From: Leptothoe spongobia TAU-MAC 1115
Lineage (GTDB): Bacteria; Cyanobacteriota; Cyanobacteriia; Phormidesmidales; Phormidesmidaceae
Reading direction: 5' to 3'
Length of the DNA stretch: 33,960 bases
Assembly (NCBI RefSeq): GCF_018739885.1
Contig: NZ_JADOES010000053.1
Location: forward strand, 1-33,960
In this document: in pieces, positions 24,738 to 32,349 of the stretch
How positions within the stretch are numbered: position 1 is the first letter of the stretch
Layout of the letters: each line of letters begins with the position of its first letter
Notes under the pieces: model-generated
Database searches by the model: none
What the model saw: the letters and a program-made list of their open reading frames with translations, nothing else
Told to the model about the DNA's origin: nothing
Position numbers and translations under genes: made by a program

Positions 24738-24760
24738 ATTATTGGAAGAGAAAAATACAT

Positions 24761-24790
24761 AAAAAAATCCCCAGCGAAAATCGCCGGGGA
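24761..24790 (-). terminator. Leftward-facing hairpin terminator without a known upstream gene
   Basis: On the - strand TCCCCgGCGA and TCGCtGGGGA pair (9 of 10 positions) around a 3-base loop and are followed directly by seven T. This is a textbook terminator for leftward transcription, yet no - strand gene lies between here and 24981. It could end a small RNA transcribed from within 24791-24981 or stop antisense transcripts. Confidence 0.6.
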
Positions 24791-24981
24791 GGACATCAGG
24801 GTGCATCTACCAGTTAGGTCTTCTAAGAAATGGACAGTGGTCAGGAGAAAATTTGTGATACTGGCGTCATAAGTTTTTCAGGAGCCTTGTCCAAAGCTTG
24901 GGGCGCTCCTATCTTTAGGCACCATCTTGGGGACAGCAAAAGCTACTATCAAACAGACAAGATCACGGGGCAAGCGCAAAC
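24791..24981. other. Leader region of the peptide-binding protein gene
   Basis: No gene. AGGAGC at 24880-24885 faces GCTCCT at about 24904-24909, with CC/GG pairing inside around AAAGCTT, forming a hairpin about 70 bases before the ATG. It may be a leader structure of the lipoprotein mRNA, or part of a - strand small RNA ended by the hairpin at 24761-24790. Confidence 0.35.
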
Positions 24982-26958
24982 ATGATTTTTTCCTGGTCCA
25001 CATCCTTACTGCACAATCCCCTCATGCAATTAAGGATGGCCGGTCTGGTGGCATTGTCAGTTGCTGTTACTAGCTGTCAGCGGCCTGTGGAGACGCCGCC
25101 GCCCGCTGTACCAGACTCACCCCATAGTGACAACATCGAGGAGGTGGTTGCCACCCCTGATGTGCTTACCCTGATTTATAGCCGGTCTCCGGTCACCCTG
25201 AATCCCCATTTAGCGACAGGGTTCCAAGATTTTGAAGCTGCTCGCATTGTCTACGAGCCCCTGGCCAGTTATGGACCTGATGGTAAGCTGATCCCAATTT
25301 TGGCAGCTAAGCTACCGTCCTTGGAAAATGGCGACGTCAGCGAGGATGGTCTATCTGTTACATGGCGACTGCAGGAAACTCTGCGTTGGTCGGATGGGGA
25401 ACCTTTGACCGCTAAGGATGTTGTTTTTACCTATAAATTTATTACTAACCCTGCTGTGGCAGCCGTCACGGCCCAGTATTACCGTGACATTGAGTCTATA
25501 AAGGCCGAGGATGACCACACGGTCAAAATCACCTTTAAGCAACCCATTGCTAGTTGGCAAACGCCATTTACAGGGTTAAATGGCTTGATTTTGCCAGAGC
25601 ACCTATTCAAGGAATTTAATAATCGCAAAGCGCGGGAAGCGCCAGCTAATTTTCAACCGGTGGGGACGGGACCTTACCGCTATTTGACCAAGGCTAATGA
25701 TCGCTTACTGTTTGCTCCCAATGAACTGTATCGGCAACCGGGTGGCAACTTTAAGCGTGTGGAAATATTGGGAGATGTACCGCCCTATGTAGCTGCCCGT
25801 GATGTATTGCGGGATGGCACAGCCGATTTTGCCCACAATATTCAGTTAGAGTCAGCCGCTTTGGTAGATCTAGTCCAAACTGGGGAAACCGGCACACTGA
25901 TGCTTACCTTTGGTAGTCAGGTAGAACGCATCATGTTGAATTTTGCCGATCCAAATCGTGAAACTGAGGCCAAAGAACGGGCCAGCCAGAAATTTCCTCA
26001 TCCAATTTTGAAAGATCTGCGGGTCAGACAAGCGATCGACTATGGTATTGACCGTCAGGCGATCGTGGTGCAGCTCTATGGTGATTTGGGCAAGCCTACC
26101 TCTCAGTTATTGGTGGCTCCCAACCCATCTGAGGAGAACCCCATTACTTATAAACATGATGTGGAAACTGCCAGGGCACTTTTGGAAGAAGCTGGTTGGG
26201 TGGATAGTGATGGGGATGGGATTCGCGATCGCAACAACCAACCCCTCCAGCTCATCTTCCAAACCTCCATTGGCACCATTCGTCAGGCCACCCAAAACCT
26301 GGTCAAGGAGCAGCTGGCTGAAATCGGTATCGACATTCTGATCGAACGGGTACGGGCTGAAGATTTTTTCTCCGCTGACCCCGATCAGACCCGCAGTATT
26401 AATCACTTCTATGCCGACATGCAAGAATATGCCATCGGCAATGATATTCCTGACCCGATTATTTATATGGGCTGGTGGACCTGCGACAATATTGCAGCCC
26501 TGTCCAATAACTGGCAAAAACCCAATAATGCCCGCTACTGTGATCCAGCCTATGACGAACTCTGGGAAGCTGCTCGTGGAGAACGGGATGCGGCAAAACG
26601 GAATGACCTATTTCGACAGATGGAGCGAAAGCTGGCGGACGATGTTGCGGTATTGCCCATTGTGCATCGAGCGCTTTCTAATGCGGTTAGCGATCGCATC
26701 ACCGGCTATACCTTTACCTCTTGGGATGCGAGCACCTGGGATATTGCCAATTGGCGACCGGTGGAGCCGACTACTGAAACAGAAACTGAGGCCACGTCCG
26801 CAGATGCACCTACGGACGAAGAGCCTGAAAACAACGGGCCAGCAAAAGCGCCGGAGGCTGAAGTGCCGGTCAAAGAGACAGAAAGTGACAATACTGTAGA
26901 CAGCACTCCTGGGGAAGAAAAGACAACTAAACCAGACGAGTCAGCAGCAGCTGAATGA
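24982..26958 (+). CDS. ABC transporter substrate-binding lipoprotein, peptide/nickel (SBP_bac_5) family
   Basis: A 658-residue periplasmic binding lipoprotein. The signal peptide ends at a lipobox VTSC with Cys32 as the lipidated residue. The SBP_bac_5 domain spans about residues 75-600, with the family landmarks TWRLQETLRWSDGEPLTAKDVVFTYKF, PVGTGPYRY and LRVRQAIDYGIDRQAIV near the middle, and DDVAVLPIVHRA near the end. Relatives deliver peptides, nickel or other solutes to ABC permeases; none is encoded nearby. The last 55 residues form an acidic Thr/Glu/Pro-rich tail not part of the domain. The TGA stop coincides with the left inverted repeat of the decayed element that follows. Confidence 0.9.
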   Translation: MIFSWSTSLLHNPLMQLRMAGLVALSVAVTSCQRPVETPPPAVPDSPHSDNIEEVVATPDVLTLIYSRSPVTLNPHLATGFQDFEAARIVYEPLASYGPDGKLIPILAAKLPSLENGDVSEDGLSVTWRLQETLRWSDGEPLTAKDVVFTYKFITNPAVAAVTAQYYRDIESIKAEDDHTVKITFKQPIASWQTPFTGLNGLILPEHLFKEFNNRKAREAPANFQPVGTGPYRYLTKANDRLLFAPNELYRQPGGNFKRVEILGDVPPYVAARDVLRDGTADFAHNIQLESAALVDLVQTGETGTLMLTFGSQVERIMLNFADPNRETEAKERASQKFPHPILKDLRVRQAIDYGIDRQAIVVQLYGDLGKPTSQLLVAPNPSEENPITYKHDVETARALLEEAGWVDSDGDGIRDRNNQPLQLIFQTSIGTIRQATQNLVKEQLAEIGIDILIERVRAEDFFSADPDQTRSINHFYADMQEYAIGNDIPDPIIYMGWWTCDNIAALSNNWQKPNNARYCDPAYDELWEAARGERDAAKRNDLFRQMERKLADDVAVLPIVHRALSNAVSDRITGYTFTSWDASTWDIANWRPVEPTTETETEATSADAPTDEEPENNGPAKAPEAEVPVKETESDNTVDSTPGEEKTTKPDESAAAE

Positions 26959-27149
26959 TACCAAATCCGAATTCGGCAAACCCGGTTCAAAACGGATAAT
27001 CTTGTAGGGCCTGGGGTTGAATTGCTTTGTCAGTGCGGCCAATATGGCGGATGTGAAGGCAGCAGTAGCAGCGTTAGAGCCTGTATGAGAGGTCTTGTGA
27101 GAATTGAGAAAGTGTTAGCTGACTAAGCGTGCAAAGGAGAGTTAGGAGA

Positions 27150-27300
27150 GATTTAAGAACAGGCTCATCACTGTATTTTAGAAGTAACAACAGAATTGAG
27201 GGAGAGTTTTGTCCCTGTCCCCTGTCGATGGGTTATTGAGCAGACACTTTCTTGATTAGACAAGGTAAGACGTCTTTTACGACCTCATACGAAATCCTGA
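27150..27300 (+). pseudogene. Remnant of the C-terminal part of an IS4/IS5-type transposase
   Basis: In one + strand frame the stretch reads approximately EVTTELRESFVPVPCRWVIEQTLS, then an in-frame TGA at 27253-27255 in place of the expected Trp codon, then LDKVRRLLRPHTKS and a stop at 27298. The order Arg-Trp-Val-Ile-Glu-x-Thr, Ser-(Trp)-Leu, Arg-Arg-Leu follows the catalytic-Glu region of these transposases. The rest of the gene is missing, so it cannot move by itself. Confidence 0.6.
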
Positions 27301-27321
27301 CTGATAGTGTCCGGTATCGCA

Positions 27322-27350
27322 GGGCATCCACAAGGGAGTGCCCCGACAAG
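27322..27350. repeat. Dispersed hairpin repeat, copy 1
   Basis: GGGCATCCACAAGGGAGTGCCCC followed by GACAAG. The same sequence recurs at 30443-30473 with one change in the tail. GGGCA and TGCCC pair. Similar short GC-rich hairpin repeats are common between genes in cyanobacteria. Confidence 0.75.
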
Positions 27351-27399
27351 ATTGTCTATTTTTAATCGGGCTTAATGAATTCGGTATTCGGTATCACTC

Positions 27400-29052
27400 T
27401 TAAACATTTGCCAAATGTTGATGCACAAACTGCACACAAATCGACCCCTCACCCACACCAGACGCCACTCGCTTCACCGAGCCATGACGTACATCTCCCA
27501 CCGCAAAAATCCCCGGCACATTTGTCTCCAACAAAAACCGATCTCGCTCTAACGGCCACGGCATACCGCCAGGAATATCCGCCCCACTATAAAGAAAACC
27601 CCGCTCATCCCGCTGCACCACACCATCAAGCCAACCTGTACTCGGAGTTGCCCCAATAAAAATAAACAACGAATTCGTCTTAAAGGTCTTCACATCACCC
27701 GTCTGAGAATCCTTCACCAAAATCTCTTCCAGCCGGTCGCCCCCTTTCGCTTCGACCACACTGTGAAATGGCATCACCTCAATATTGTCAGTCCCTGCAA
27801 TCTGATCGATCAAATACTGTGACATACTTTTCGTCAGCGACTCGCCCCGCACCAACATCCGCACCTTGCGAGCATACTTTGAAAAATACATGGCCGCCTG
27901 ACCTGCCGAGTTAGCACCGCCTACCACATACACATCCTCGTCTTTACAAGCCGCCGCCTCAGTTTGGGCCGCACCATAGTACACCCCAGCCCCCGTAAAC
28001 TGATCCACACCCATTACTGTCAACCGCCGCCAAGACACCCCCATCGCCAGAATCAACGCATGGCAGCTAATCTCACTACCATCCGACAGGGTAATAATTC
28101 GATAGTTATCCTCCAGACGAATCGCTGTCGCCTCCTGGGGAGTCAAAATCTCCACGCCAAACCGTCTGGCCTGGGTCACCGCCCGTCGGGCCAAATCACT
28201 CCCGCTCAGCCCCACAGGAAAACCTAAATAGTTCTCAATGCGAGAGCTGGTGCCCGCCTGTCCACCAGGCGCTTCTCGCTCAATCATTACCGTACGTAGC
28301 CCTTCTGATGCACCATATACCGCTGCCGCCAGCCCCGCCGGACCGCCACCGACAATGACTAGGTCATAAAACGGCTTCGCCGCCTCGGTTTGCATGCCCA
28401 CCTGCTGAGCCAGATCAGCCGTGGTCGGTTTTACCAACTTCTCACCACTCGGCAACAGCACCAAAGGCAAACAAGGATTATCCTTCTCTCCCGCATAGGC
28501 CACCAACTGTCGTGCTTCCTGGTTTGACTCAATATCTAGCCAGCGATAGGGCACCTGATTCCGCGAGAGAAAATCCCGCAGGGCATGGGAGTTTGGCGAC
28601 CAGCGATCGCTAATTACCTTCACCCCCTGAAATACCGGCTTAAACGTCGCTTGCCAGTCTTGAAGCAGATCGTCCAACACCGGATACAGCTTTTCCTCTG
28701 GCGGATCCCATGGCTTTAGCAAGTAATAGTCCAGTTGGGCCGTATTGATAGCATCGATAGCTGCATTCGTATCAGCATAGGCTGTCAATAGTGCTCGCTT
28801 CGCCTTAGGAAAAATTTCAGATCCTTGATTCAAAAACTCAACGCCGCTCATGCCCGGCATCCGCTGATCTGCTAAAAATAGCGCCACCGTATTACCACGT
28901 AGCTTTAGCTGCTGTGTGGCCTCTAGCGCCATCGCCCCTGAATCAGCTCGTACGATGCGGAAGCGGCTCCCATACTGCTTCCGCAGGTCGCGGGAAATCG
29001 TCTGTAATACAGCAGGGTCATCATCAATAGTCAGAATAACAGGCTTATCCAT
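27400..29052 (-). CDS. Fused response regulator / thioredoxin-reductase-like flavoprotein
   Basis: The 550-residue fusion starts with a receiver domain (about 5-125; acidic triplet DDD at 10-12, acceptor Asp62 in LADQRMPG, Lys113 in LLKPW). A thioredoxin-fold-like linker (about 140-220) comes next, then a two-dinucleotide-binding flavoprotein domain from about 228 to the end. FAD binding is shown by VIVGGGPAGLAAAVYG, NADPH binding by VYVVGGANSAGQAAM, and the C-terminal FAD contact by GIFAVGDVR. The redox CxxC of true thioredoxin reductases is absent: the place reads YGAAQTEAAAC. So it probably does not reduce thioredoxin by the standard route. Relatives occur widely in cyanobacteria. A phosphorylation- or redox-responsive oxidoreductase is inferred. 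Confidence 0.92.
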   Translation of the reverse strand: MDKPVILTIDDDPAVLQTISRDLRKQYGSRFRIVRADSGAMALEATQQLKLRGNTVALFLADQRMPGMSGVEFLNQGSEIFPKAKRALLTAYADTNAAIDAINTAQLDYYLLKPWDPPEEKLYPVLDDLLQDWQATFKPVFQGVKVISDRWSPNSHALRDFLSRNQVPYRWLDIESNQEARQLVAYAGEKDNPCLPLVLLPSGEKLVKPTTADLAQQVGMQTEAAKPFYDLVIVGGGPAGLAAAVYGASEGLRTVMIEREAPGGQAGTSSRIENYLGFPVGLSGSDLARRAVTQARRFGVEILTPQEATAIRLEDNYRIITLSDGSEISCHALILAMGVSWRRLTVMGVDQFTGAGVYYGAAQTEAAACKDEDVYVVGGANSAGQAAMYFSKYARKVRMLVRGESLTKSMSQYLIDQIAGTDNIEVMPFHSVVEAKGGDRLEEILVKDSQTGDVKTFKTNSLFIFIGATPSTGWLDGVVQRDERGFLYSGADIPGGMPWPLERDRFLLETNVPGIFAVGDVRHGSVKRVASGVGEGSICVQFVHQHLANV

Positions 29053-29176
29053 GGGGCAGGGGCAAACTCATTTCTCGCATTCTGACAAATTCTAAGCCGT
29101 CTTTGCACGAGAATAACTAGACTTTAACCATAGACAGAATCAGCTGGTGAGTCACCGTCGTTTTCAATCCAAACCA

Positions 29177-29965
29177 ATGAATGCGAGTAAACAGTTTGAG
29201 GCGCAGGGATACACCATCCTGCCAAAATTCTTTGAGCCAGAAGAAATCAATCAAATTACCCACATCGTTGACCGCATTTTCAACCAGTGGCAAGAGGAAA
29301 ATCATCATGCTCTGATCGAGCAACAACTCATCAACATGCACTCACTGACGCATCCCAACTATTTCGAAGAGTGCCGTCATGAAAGGATTCAGTTCTTCAA
29401 CCTAATTGCTTCTGCCAAGCTCACCAGGGCATTAGAACAAATATTCAAGGTCGATATGTATTTTCACAATACGCAACTCTTTTTTAATCCTTACAGCAAA
29501 GAAAAACAACCTTACTGGCATCGTGATCTACAATACAGTCCTATTGACGACGCGGTGCAGGCCGCAGAACAACACAATATGCTCAGCCTGCATGTGCGGA
29601 TTCCCCTCGTCGCAGAAAAAGGAGTAGAGCTGATCCCCGACAGCCATACACGCTGGGATACTGAACTAGAAAGAAACGTACGGTTCGAACTAAATGACCA
29701 TAGACAGAACGAAGCTCTGCCCGGCTCAGTTTTAATTGAACTCGAACCAGGGGATGCGCTGATTTTTAGTGCTCAGATAATCCATCGTGGCAACTATGCC
29801 CTTAATCCTGGTCGTAAAGCTCTAGATCTCTGCCTCGGTAAACCCCATCCCCTAGTTGAGAGTTTTCTCGATCCAATTGGCTTACCTAATGACGAGGAGA
29901 TGAAATATATTTGCGATCGCACCTGGTATGACCTATCCAGAAAACTTATCCCTGACCACAACTAG
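29177..29965 (+). CDS. Phytanoyl-CoA dioxygenase family protein (Fe(II)/2-oxoglutarate oxygenase)
   Basis: This 262-residue member of the PhyH group should hydroxylate a small molecule using iron, oxygen and 2-oxoglutarate. The iron ligands are visible: His and Asp of WHRD (YWHRDLQYS), and the distal His in IIHRGNY, followed by Arg in GRKALDL for 2-oxoglutarate. EKGVELIPDSHTRWD and PGSVLIELEPGDALIF are typical beta-barrel strands. ATG 29177 is preferred; a GTG at 29147 would add 10 residues, and neither has a strong ribosome binding site. The cupin gene follows after 23 bases, so both probably act in one small pathway; the substrate is unknown. Confidence 0.88.
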   Translation: MNASKQFEAQGYTILPKFFEPEEINQITHIVDRIFNQWQEENHHALIEQQLINMHSLTHPNYFEECRHERIQFFNLIASAKLTRALEQIFKVDMYFHNTQLFFNPYSKEKQPYWHRDLQYSPIDDAVQAAEQHNMLSLHVRIPLVAEKGVELIPDSHTRWDTELERNVRFELNDHRQNEALPGSVLIELEPGDALIFSAQIIHRGNYALNPGRKALDLCLGKPHPLVESFLDPIGLPNDEEMKYICDRTWYDLSRKLIPDHN

Positions 29966-29988
29966 CATTTAACCTTCACAGAAAAAAC

Positions 29989-30300
29989 ATGGTCCACTTC
30001 CCCCAACAACTGCGCAGCTTACCAACGTTCGATGGCCCCTTCGACGCCTATAAGCTCGCAGCCCAGAACTGCGATGTCCTTTTTGCCAGCTATCCCATGG
30101 GAACAGAAATTCCATCCCACACCCACGACACCGACAACGTTGGAGTAATCACCCAAGGCGAACTCATTCTGATTATGAATGGAGAAGAAAGTCGTTATAA
30201 ACCTGGCGACTGGTATCACGTTCCTGCCCAGGCAGTTCATGCCGCACGGTTTGAACAAGAAACCTCAGAAATTGAATTCTGGTTCAAGGTAGATGAATGA
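29989..30300 (+). CDS. Small cupin-domain protein
   Basis: A 103-residue single-domain cupin. The first metal motif is seen in IPSHTHDTDNVGVITQGELIL (two His), and the second in YKPGDWYHVPAQAVHAARF (PGDxYxxPxxxxH). It ends with a beta strand IEFWFKVDE. Such proteins bind a metal and may be enzymes or small-molecule binders. It lies 23 bases after the dioxygenase gene on the same strand, so the two are probably co-transcribed and may handle the same compound. Confidence 0.88.
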   Translation: MVHFPQQLRSLPTFDGPFDAYKLAAQNCDVLFASYPMGTEIPSHTHDTDNVGVITQGELILIMNGEESRYKPGDWYHVPAQAVHAARFEQETSEIEFWFKVDE

Positions 30301-30442
30301 GATTATCGGCCAAAAGCCATTAGTTAGACAGGGCTCCTAAATTCTTTTTGGGTTATTCTTGGAGACTTTAAAGTTCTCTCAAACACTGGAGGAATAAGAA
30401 AAATCCTCTTTGCAAGATTCTGATTAATGGCGTCAATATTGC

Positions 30443-30473
30443 GGGGCATCCACAAGGGAGTGCCCCTACAAGG
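30443..30473. repeat. Dispersed hairpin repeat, copy 2
   Basis: GGGGCATCCACAAGGGAG followed by TGCCCCTACAAGG. Matches the copy at 27322-27350. GGGGCA pairs with TGCCCC. Here it lies between the cupin and MATE genes, outside the decayed insertion sequence, so it is an independent repeat. Confidence 0.75.
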
Positions 30474-30573
30474 TAATCTCATTTACCCCAAAGGCACCGA
30501 CAAAATTTCCTACCAGGCAAATGATTCTCACACCCGAAATAAGACAAACAACATCACGATAACCTAATCCCTT

Positions 30574-30611
30574 TTTTAATTTTTCTGGAAAGCCTTCCAG
30601 AAAAATTAAAA
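30574..30611. terminator. Perfect 17-bp inverted repeat, bidirectional terminator-like
   Basis: TTTTAATTTTTCTGGAA and its exact complement are separated by the 4-base loop AGCC. The AT-rich outer part and GC-containing core give a stable hairpin in either strand. It lies 270 bases after the cupin gene, farther than usual for a terminator, so it may instead be a dispersed palindrome. Confidence 0.65.
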
Positions 30612-30847
30612 TTCACCCAACCGTACCCCCCACTCCACCCAAGGCCTATATCTCATTTCGACATCCTTCTTACGAGGGTTGTAGGACGGCGTCCCGCCCT
30701 GCCCATGGAAACCCCCACTATGCCTAACTTTCAGAATCTGAATGCTTCCGGAAAGAGAACTCGGAGGGACCCCAAGCAAAATATTCAGCCCCTACCGATC
30801 CCTCAAACAAACCTTGCCATACACTAAGCAAAACCCCTTGCTCCCCT

Positions 30848-32215
30848 ATGAACCGCAATCTCACCCAAGGCCCTGTCGGTCAACACCTCCTCACCCTAAC
30901 CATCCCCATGGTCTGGGGCGTCTTCGCCATCATCGCCTTCAACCTGGTCGACACCTACTTCGTCGGCCAACTCGGCACCGCCCAGCTCGCCGCCATGAGC
31001 TTCACCTTCCCCGTCGTCATGACCTTTGGTAGCCTCGCCATGGGCCTTGGCGTCGGTGCATCCTCCGTCATCGCCCGTGCCATCGGCGAAGGCGACATGA
31101 GCCGCGTCCAACGATTCACCACCAACAGCCTCACCCTCGCCCTCACCGCCGTCATTCTCTTCGTCATCGTCGGCCTCCTCACCATTGACCCACTCTTCAA
31201 AGCACTTGGAGCCGGACCCGACACCCTCCCCTACGTGCGCGACTACATGCGCATCTGGTACTTCGGCATGGTGTTTCTTGTGGTGCCCATGGTCGGCAAC
31301 AGCGCCATCCGTGCCGCAGGCAACACCCTCACGCCCAGTATTATCATGACCCTGTCCGCCGCCGTCAATATTGTTCTCGACCCGCTGCTGATTACCGGAG
31401 CCCTTGGGTTCCCTCGCCTCGAAATTCAAGGCGCAGCTATTGCCACCGTCATCGCCCGCGCCACGACCCTAATCGCCGCCCTCCTCGTCCTTCGCTTTAA
31501 GGAAAATCTCCTCTCGGCTCAATTTCCTGACCTCAACGAAACCCTCTGGTGCTGGAAAGACATCCTCACTGTCGGCCTTCCAGCCGCCGCTTCTAATATG
31601 ATTAGCCCCATCTCCATTGGCGTCATCACCAGCTTTCTCGCTATCCATGGTCCTGCCGCTGTCGCCGGATTCGGCATTGCTTCGCGTCTAGAATCCTTTG
31701 CCCTGATCACAGTTATGGCCCTATCCGCTAGCATGGGGCCTTTCGTTGGCCAAAATTGGGGCGCACAACAGTTTAGTCGAGTCCGACTCGCCATGCGCCA
31801 AAGCTTTTTGTTCTGCATGGGTTGGGGGTTATTTATGGCCGTTAGTCTGGGCATCGGTGGTCGGCCTCTCTCAGGCTTGTTTAACCAAGATCCCAATGTT
31901 ATTGCTGTGGCGGCACAGTACCTCTGGCTAGTGCCCATCAGCTACGGTACTGCAGGCATCATCCAGGTCAGTAGCTCCGCCTTTAACGCAATGGGTAAGC
32001 CTGTACCGTCTATTGTCATGACTGTTGTCCGCATGTTTGCAATGTATATTCCGCTAGCCTATATTGGCAGCCGTATCGCAGGACCTACGGGCATTTTTGT
32101 TGCTGCGCTGGCGTCAAATTTGGTAGTGGGTCTAGGAGCCTATTGGTGGAATCAGAGAACCTGTCAACAACCGTCTGCGATCCAGGTAACGCCTCAAGAA
32201 GCTTTGAATCGCTAA
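30848..32215 (+). CDS. MATE family multidrug efflux transporter
   Basis: A 455-residue inner-membrane exporter of about 12 helices in two related halves, driven by Na+ or H+. The N-terminal pattern GPVGQHLLTLTIPMVWGVFAIIAFNLVDTYFVGQLG is typical, as is AMGLGVGASSVIARAIGEGD. In the second half, FGIASRLESFALITVMALSASMGPFVGQNWGA mirrors the first. Codons in the first 600 or so bases end overwhelmingly in C, while the second half uses mixed third bases, so the gene is compositionally mosaic. The substrate is unknown. It is followed by three 31-base repeats. Confidence 0.93.
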   Translation: MNRNLTQGPVGQHLLTLTIPMVWGVFAIIAFNLVDTYFVGQLGTAQLAAMSFTFPVVMTFGSLAMGLGVGASSVIARAIGEGDMSRVQRFTTNSLTLALTAVILFVIVGLLTIDPLFKALGAGPDTLPYVRDYMRIWYFGMVFLVVPMVGNSAIRAAGNTLTPSIIMTLSAAVNIVLDPLLITGALGFPRLEIQGAAIATVIARATTLIAALLVLRFKENLLSAQFPDLNETLWCWKDILTVGLPAAASNMISPISIGVITSFLAIHGPAAVAGFGIASRLESFALITVMALSASMGPFVGQNWGAQQFSRVRLAMRQSFLFCMGWGLFMAVSLGIGGRPLSGLFNQDPNVIAVAAQYLWLVPISYGTAGIIQVSSSAFNAMGKPVPSIVMTVVRMFAMYIPLAYIGSRIAGPTGIFVAALASNLVVGLGAYWWNQRTCQQPSAIQVTPQEALNR

Positions 32216-32245
32216 TTGTCAAGTTCATAATTTTTGAGAACCTGA

Positions 32246-32340
32246 TTCCCAATGTACAGACGTTGCACGTAACCTCTTCCCAATGTACAGACGTTGCACG
32301 TAACCTCTTCCCAATGTACAGACGTTGCACGCAACGTCTC
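32246..32340. repeat. Three tandem 31-base repeats after the MATE gene
   Basis: CCCAATGTACAGACGTTGCA begins at 32248, 32279 and 32310, an exact 31-base period, the first two copies being identical for their whole length. The third copy ends in GACGTTGCacGCAACGTC (32321-32338), an 8-bp hairpin that the first two have lost by GTAAC for GCAAC. There are no unique spacers, so this is not a CRISPR array. Confidence 0.95.
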
Positions 32341-32349
32341 CAACCCCCT

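Larger units (their letters stand above)
26956..27396. mobile_element. Decayed insertion sequence bounded by inverted repeats
   Basis: TGATACCAAATCCGAATTC at 26956-26974 faces GAATTCGGTATTCGGTATCA at 27377-27396, near-perfect inverted ends 441 bases apart. Inside, on the + strand, the frame through 27226 reads CRWVIEQTLS-stop-LDKVRRLL. This is like the C-terminal RWVVERTFSWL motif of IS4/IS5-type transposases, with TGG turned to TGA at 27253. The element fills the gap between two convergent genes and ends 3 bases before the stop of the right-hand gene. No clear target duplication is seen. A short dispersed hairpin repeat (27322) lies within it. Confidence 0.6.
30301..30847. other. 547-base region with several repeats upstream of the MATE gene
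   Basis: No gene is seen. It contains copy 2 of the dispersed hairpin repeat (30443-30473), the perfect 17-bp inverted repeat (30574-30611), and a GC-rich stretch around 30675-30702 with GGACGGCGTCC that looks like another dispersed palindromic repeat. The last 100 bases should hold the MATE promoter; no clear motif. Confidence 0.45.

Noticed and set aside
24260..24796. A 178-codon - strand frame opposite the charged protein
   Set aside because: It is the Ser/Leu/Pro mirror of a low-complexity gene. The + frame has a terminator directly after it and the more natural charge pattern.
24791..24981. Known housekeeping RNA (SRP RNA, tmRNA or 6S RNA) on the - strand
   Set aside because: I looked for the conserved SRP loop and tmRNA ends and did not see them; 6S RNA cannot be judged by eye.
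27375..27659. A + strand frame of 94 codons starting inside the right inverted repeat
   Set aside because: It runs antisense to the well-supported flavoprotein gene and has no family-like features.
30896..31429. A 177-codon - strand frame inside the MATE gene
   Set aside because: It is caused by the C-rich third positions of the MATE codons; its product is a low-complexity Gly/Asp/Glu string.
32246..32340. CRISPR array
   Set aside because: The three 31-base units are contiguous with no spacers, and no cas genes are present.
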